DNA from: Rickettsiales bacterium | GTDB taxonomy: Bacteria; Pseudomonadota; Alphaproteobacteria; Rickettsiales; JALZUV01 | Reading direction: 5' to 3' | Length of the DNA stretch: 5,832 nucleotides | NCBI GenBank assembly: GCA_023301245.1 | Contig: JALZUV010000128.1 | Span: forward strand, 1 to 5,832 | Part shown: piece by piece, positions 5,436 through 5,832 of the stretch | Layout: every line of letters begins with the position of its first letter | How positions within the stretch are numbered: position 1 is the stretch's first letter | Translations under genes and position numbers: made by a program | Notes under the pieces: model-generated | Seen by the model: the letters and a program-made list of their open reading frames with translations, nothing else | Told to the model about the DNA's origin: nothing | Database searches by the model: none

Positions 5436-5832
5436 TTACATTACTTCGCGTTTTCCAACGTGGTTGGCGGCGCTTACTACGCCTTCTTCTTCCATTTTAT
5501 CAATCAACCTTGCTGCGCGGTTATAGCCGATGCGGAGTTTGCGTTGAATGTAGCTGGTGCTGGCTTTGCCATCGCCTTTAACGATAGCGACCGCTTTGAA
5601 ATAGAGGGCGGTTTCTTCGTCCATTTCGCCTTCGCCAGTGAACATGTCGTCAGACTCTTCGGGGTCGAGGGTGACTTCTTCAATATAGTTCGGCTCGCCT
5701 TGGGTTTTTAAGAAATTCACCAAGCCTTCCACTTCTTTATCGCTAATGAAGGGGCCGTGTACGCGGGTCATTTTGCCGCCACCTTCCATAAATAACATAT
5801 CACCCATACCGAGCAATTGTTCCGCCCCTTGG
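5436..5832 (-). CDS. ftsK: DNA translocase FtsK, C-terminal part (start beyond window)
   Basis: The visible 131 residues are the C-terminal end of the septal DNA pump FtsK/SpoIIIE, which moves chromosome ends through the closing division septum. The reading frame is open to the right window edge: QGAEQ precedes LLGMGDMLFM, the standard end of the RecA-like motor (family form GAEQLLG-GDML), so the gene continues outside and the TTG near 5816 is not a start. After a short acidic linker (LDPEESDDMFTGEGEMDEE), residues about 76-131 form the gamma winged-helix domain, which in the family reads KOPS polarity sequences and contacts XerD. It contains KASTSYIQRKL, IGYNRAARLI, MEEEGVV and NHVGKREVM, nearly identical to the well-studied proteins. 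The TAA at 5436-5438 gives a normal C-terminus. The membrane-anchoring part lies outside the window. Confidence 0.97.
   Translation of the reverse strand, partial: QGAEQLLGMGDMLFMEGGGKMTRVHGPFISDKEVEGLVNFLKTQGEPNYIEEVTLDPEESDDMFTGEGEMDEETALYFKAVAIVKGDGKASTSYIQRKLRIGYNRAARLIDKMEEEGVVSAANHVGKREVM

Noticed and set aside
4741..5440. Insertion sequence or CRISPR between argB and ftsK
   Set aside because: There is no transposase-like protein, no terminal inverted repeats at the borders, and no regularly spaced direct repeats.
5460..5711. 83-residue plus-strand open frame opposite ftsK
   Set aside because: It is the complement of the highly conserved FtsK gamma domain, with no support for an independent product.

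Overview
The window reads as chromosomal DNA from a moderate-GC alphaproteobacterium. The evidence is an alphaproteobacterial-style ArgB encoded directly after the ribosome-biogenesis GTPase EngB, an FtsK with a canonical C-terminal DNA-reading domain, an SdhE flavinylation factor, and an alpha/beta hydrolase that resembles mitochondrial ABHD10. The exact genus cannot be determined from this stretch.

Layout, left to right. At 1-239 (minus) lies sdhE, cut by the window edge. A divergent gap of about 73 bases separates it from a plus-strand signalling protein (313-1215) with a PAS-like sensor and a GGDEF domain that has lost its catalytic residues but keeps an RxxD inhibitory-site motif. This gene converges tail to tail, with a 4-base overlap, on a minus-strand GT4-type glycosyltransferase (1212-2372). 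After an 80-base divergent gap comes a tight plus-strand operon: ABHD10-like hydrolase (2453-3229), engB (3236-3835) and argB (3836-4750), with gaps of 6 and 0 bases.

Downstream of argB the character changes. An AT-rich spacer of about 200 bases holds a perfect 13-bp inverted repeat, a consensus -10 box and nested inverted repeats. It leads into an unrecognised small gene (best start 4953, end 5381) whose codon use differs from its neighbours. A strong bidirectional terminator (5392-5433) separates this gene from the C-terminal end of ftsK, which enters from the right on the minus strand.

Most of the window is housekeeping: respiratory-complex flavinylation, ribosome assembly, arginine synthesis and chromosome segregation. 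The parts worth a second look are the probable c-di-GMP receptor-type degenerate GGDEF protein and the AT-rich orphan gene with its structured leader. I see no CRISPR array, transposase, tRNA, rRNA or defence system.
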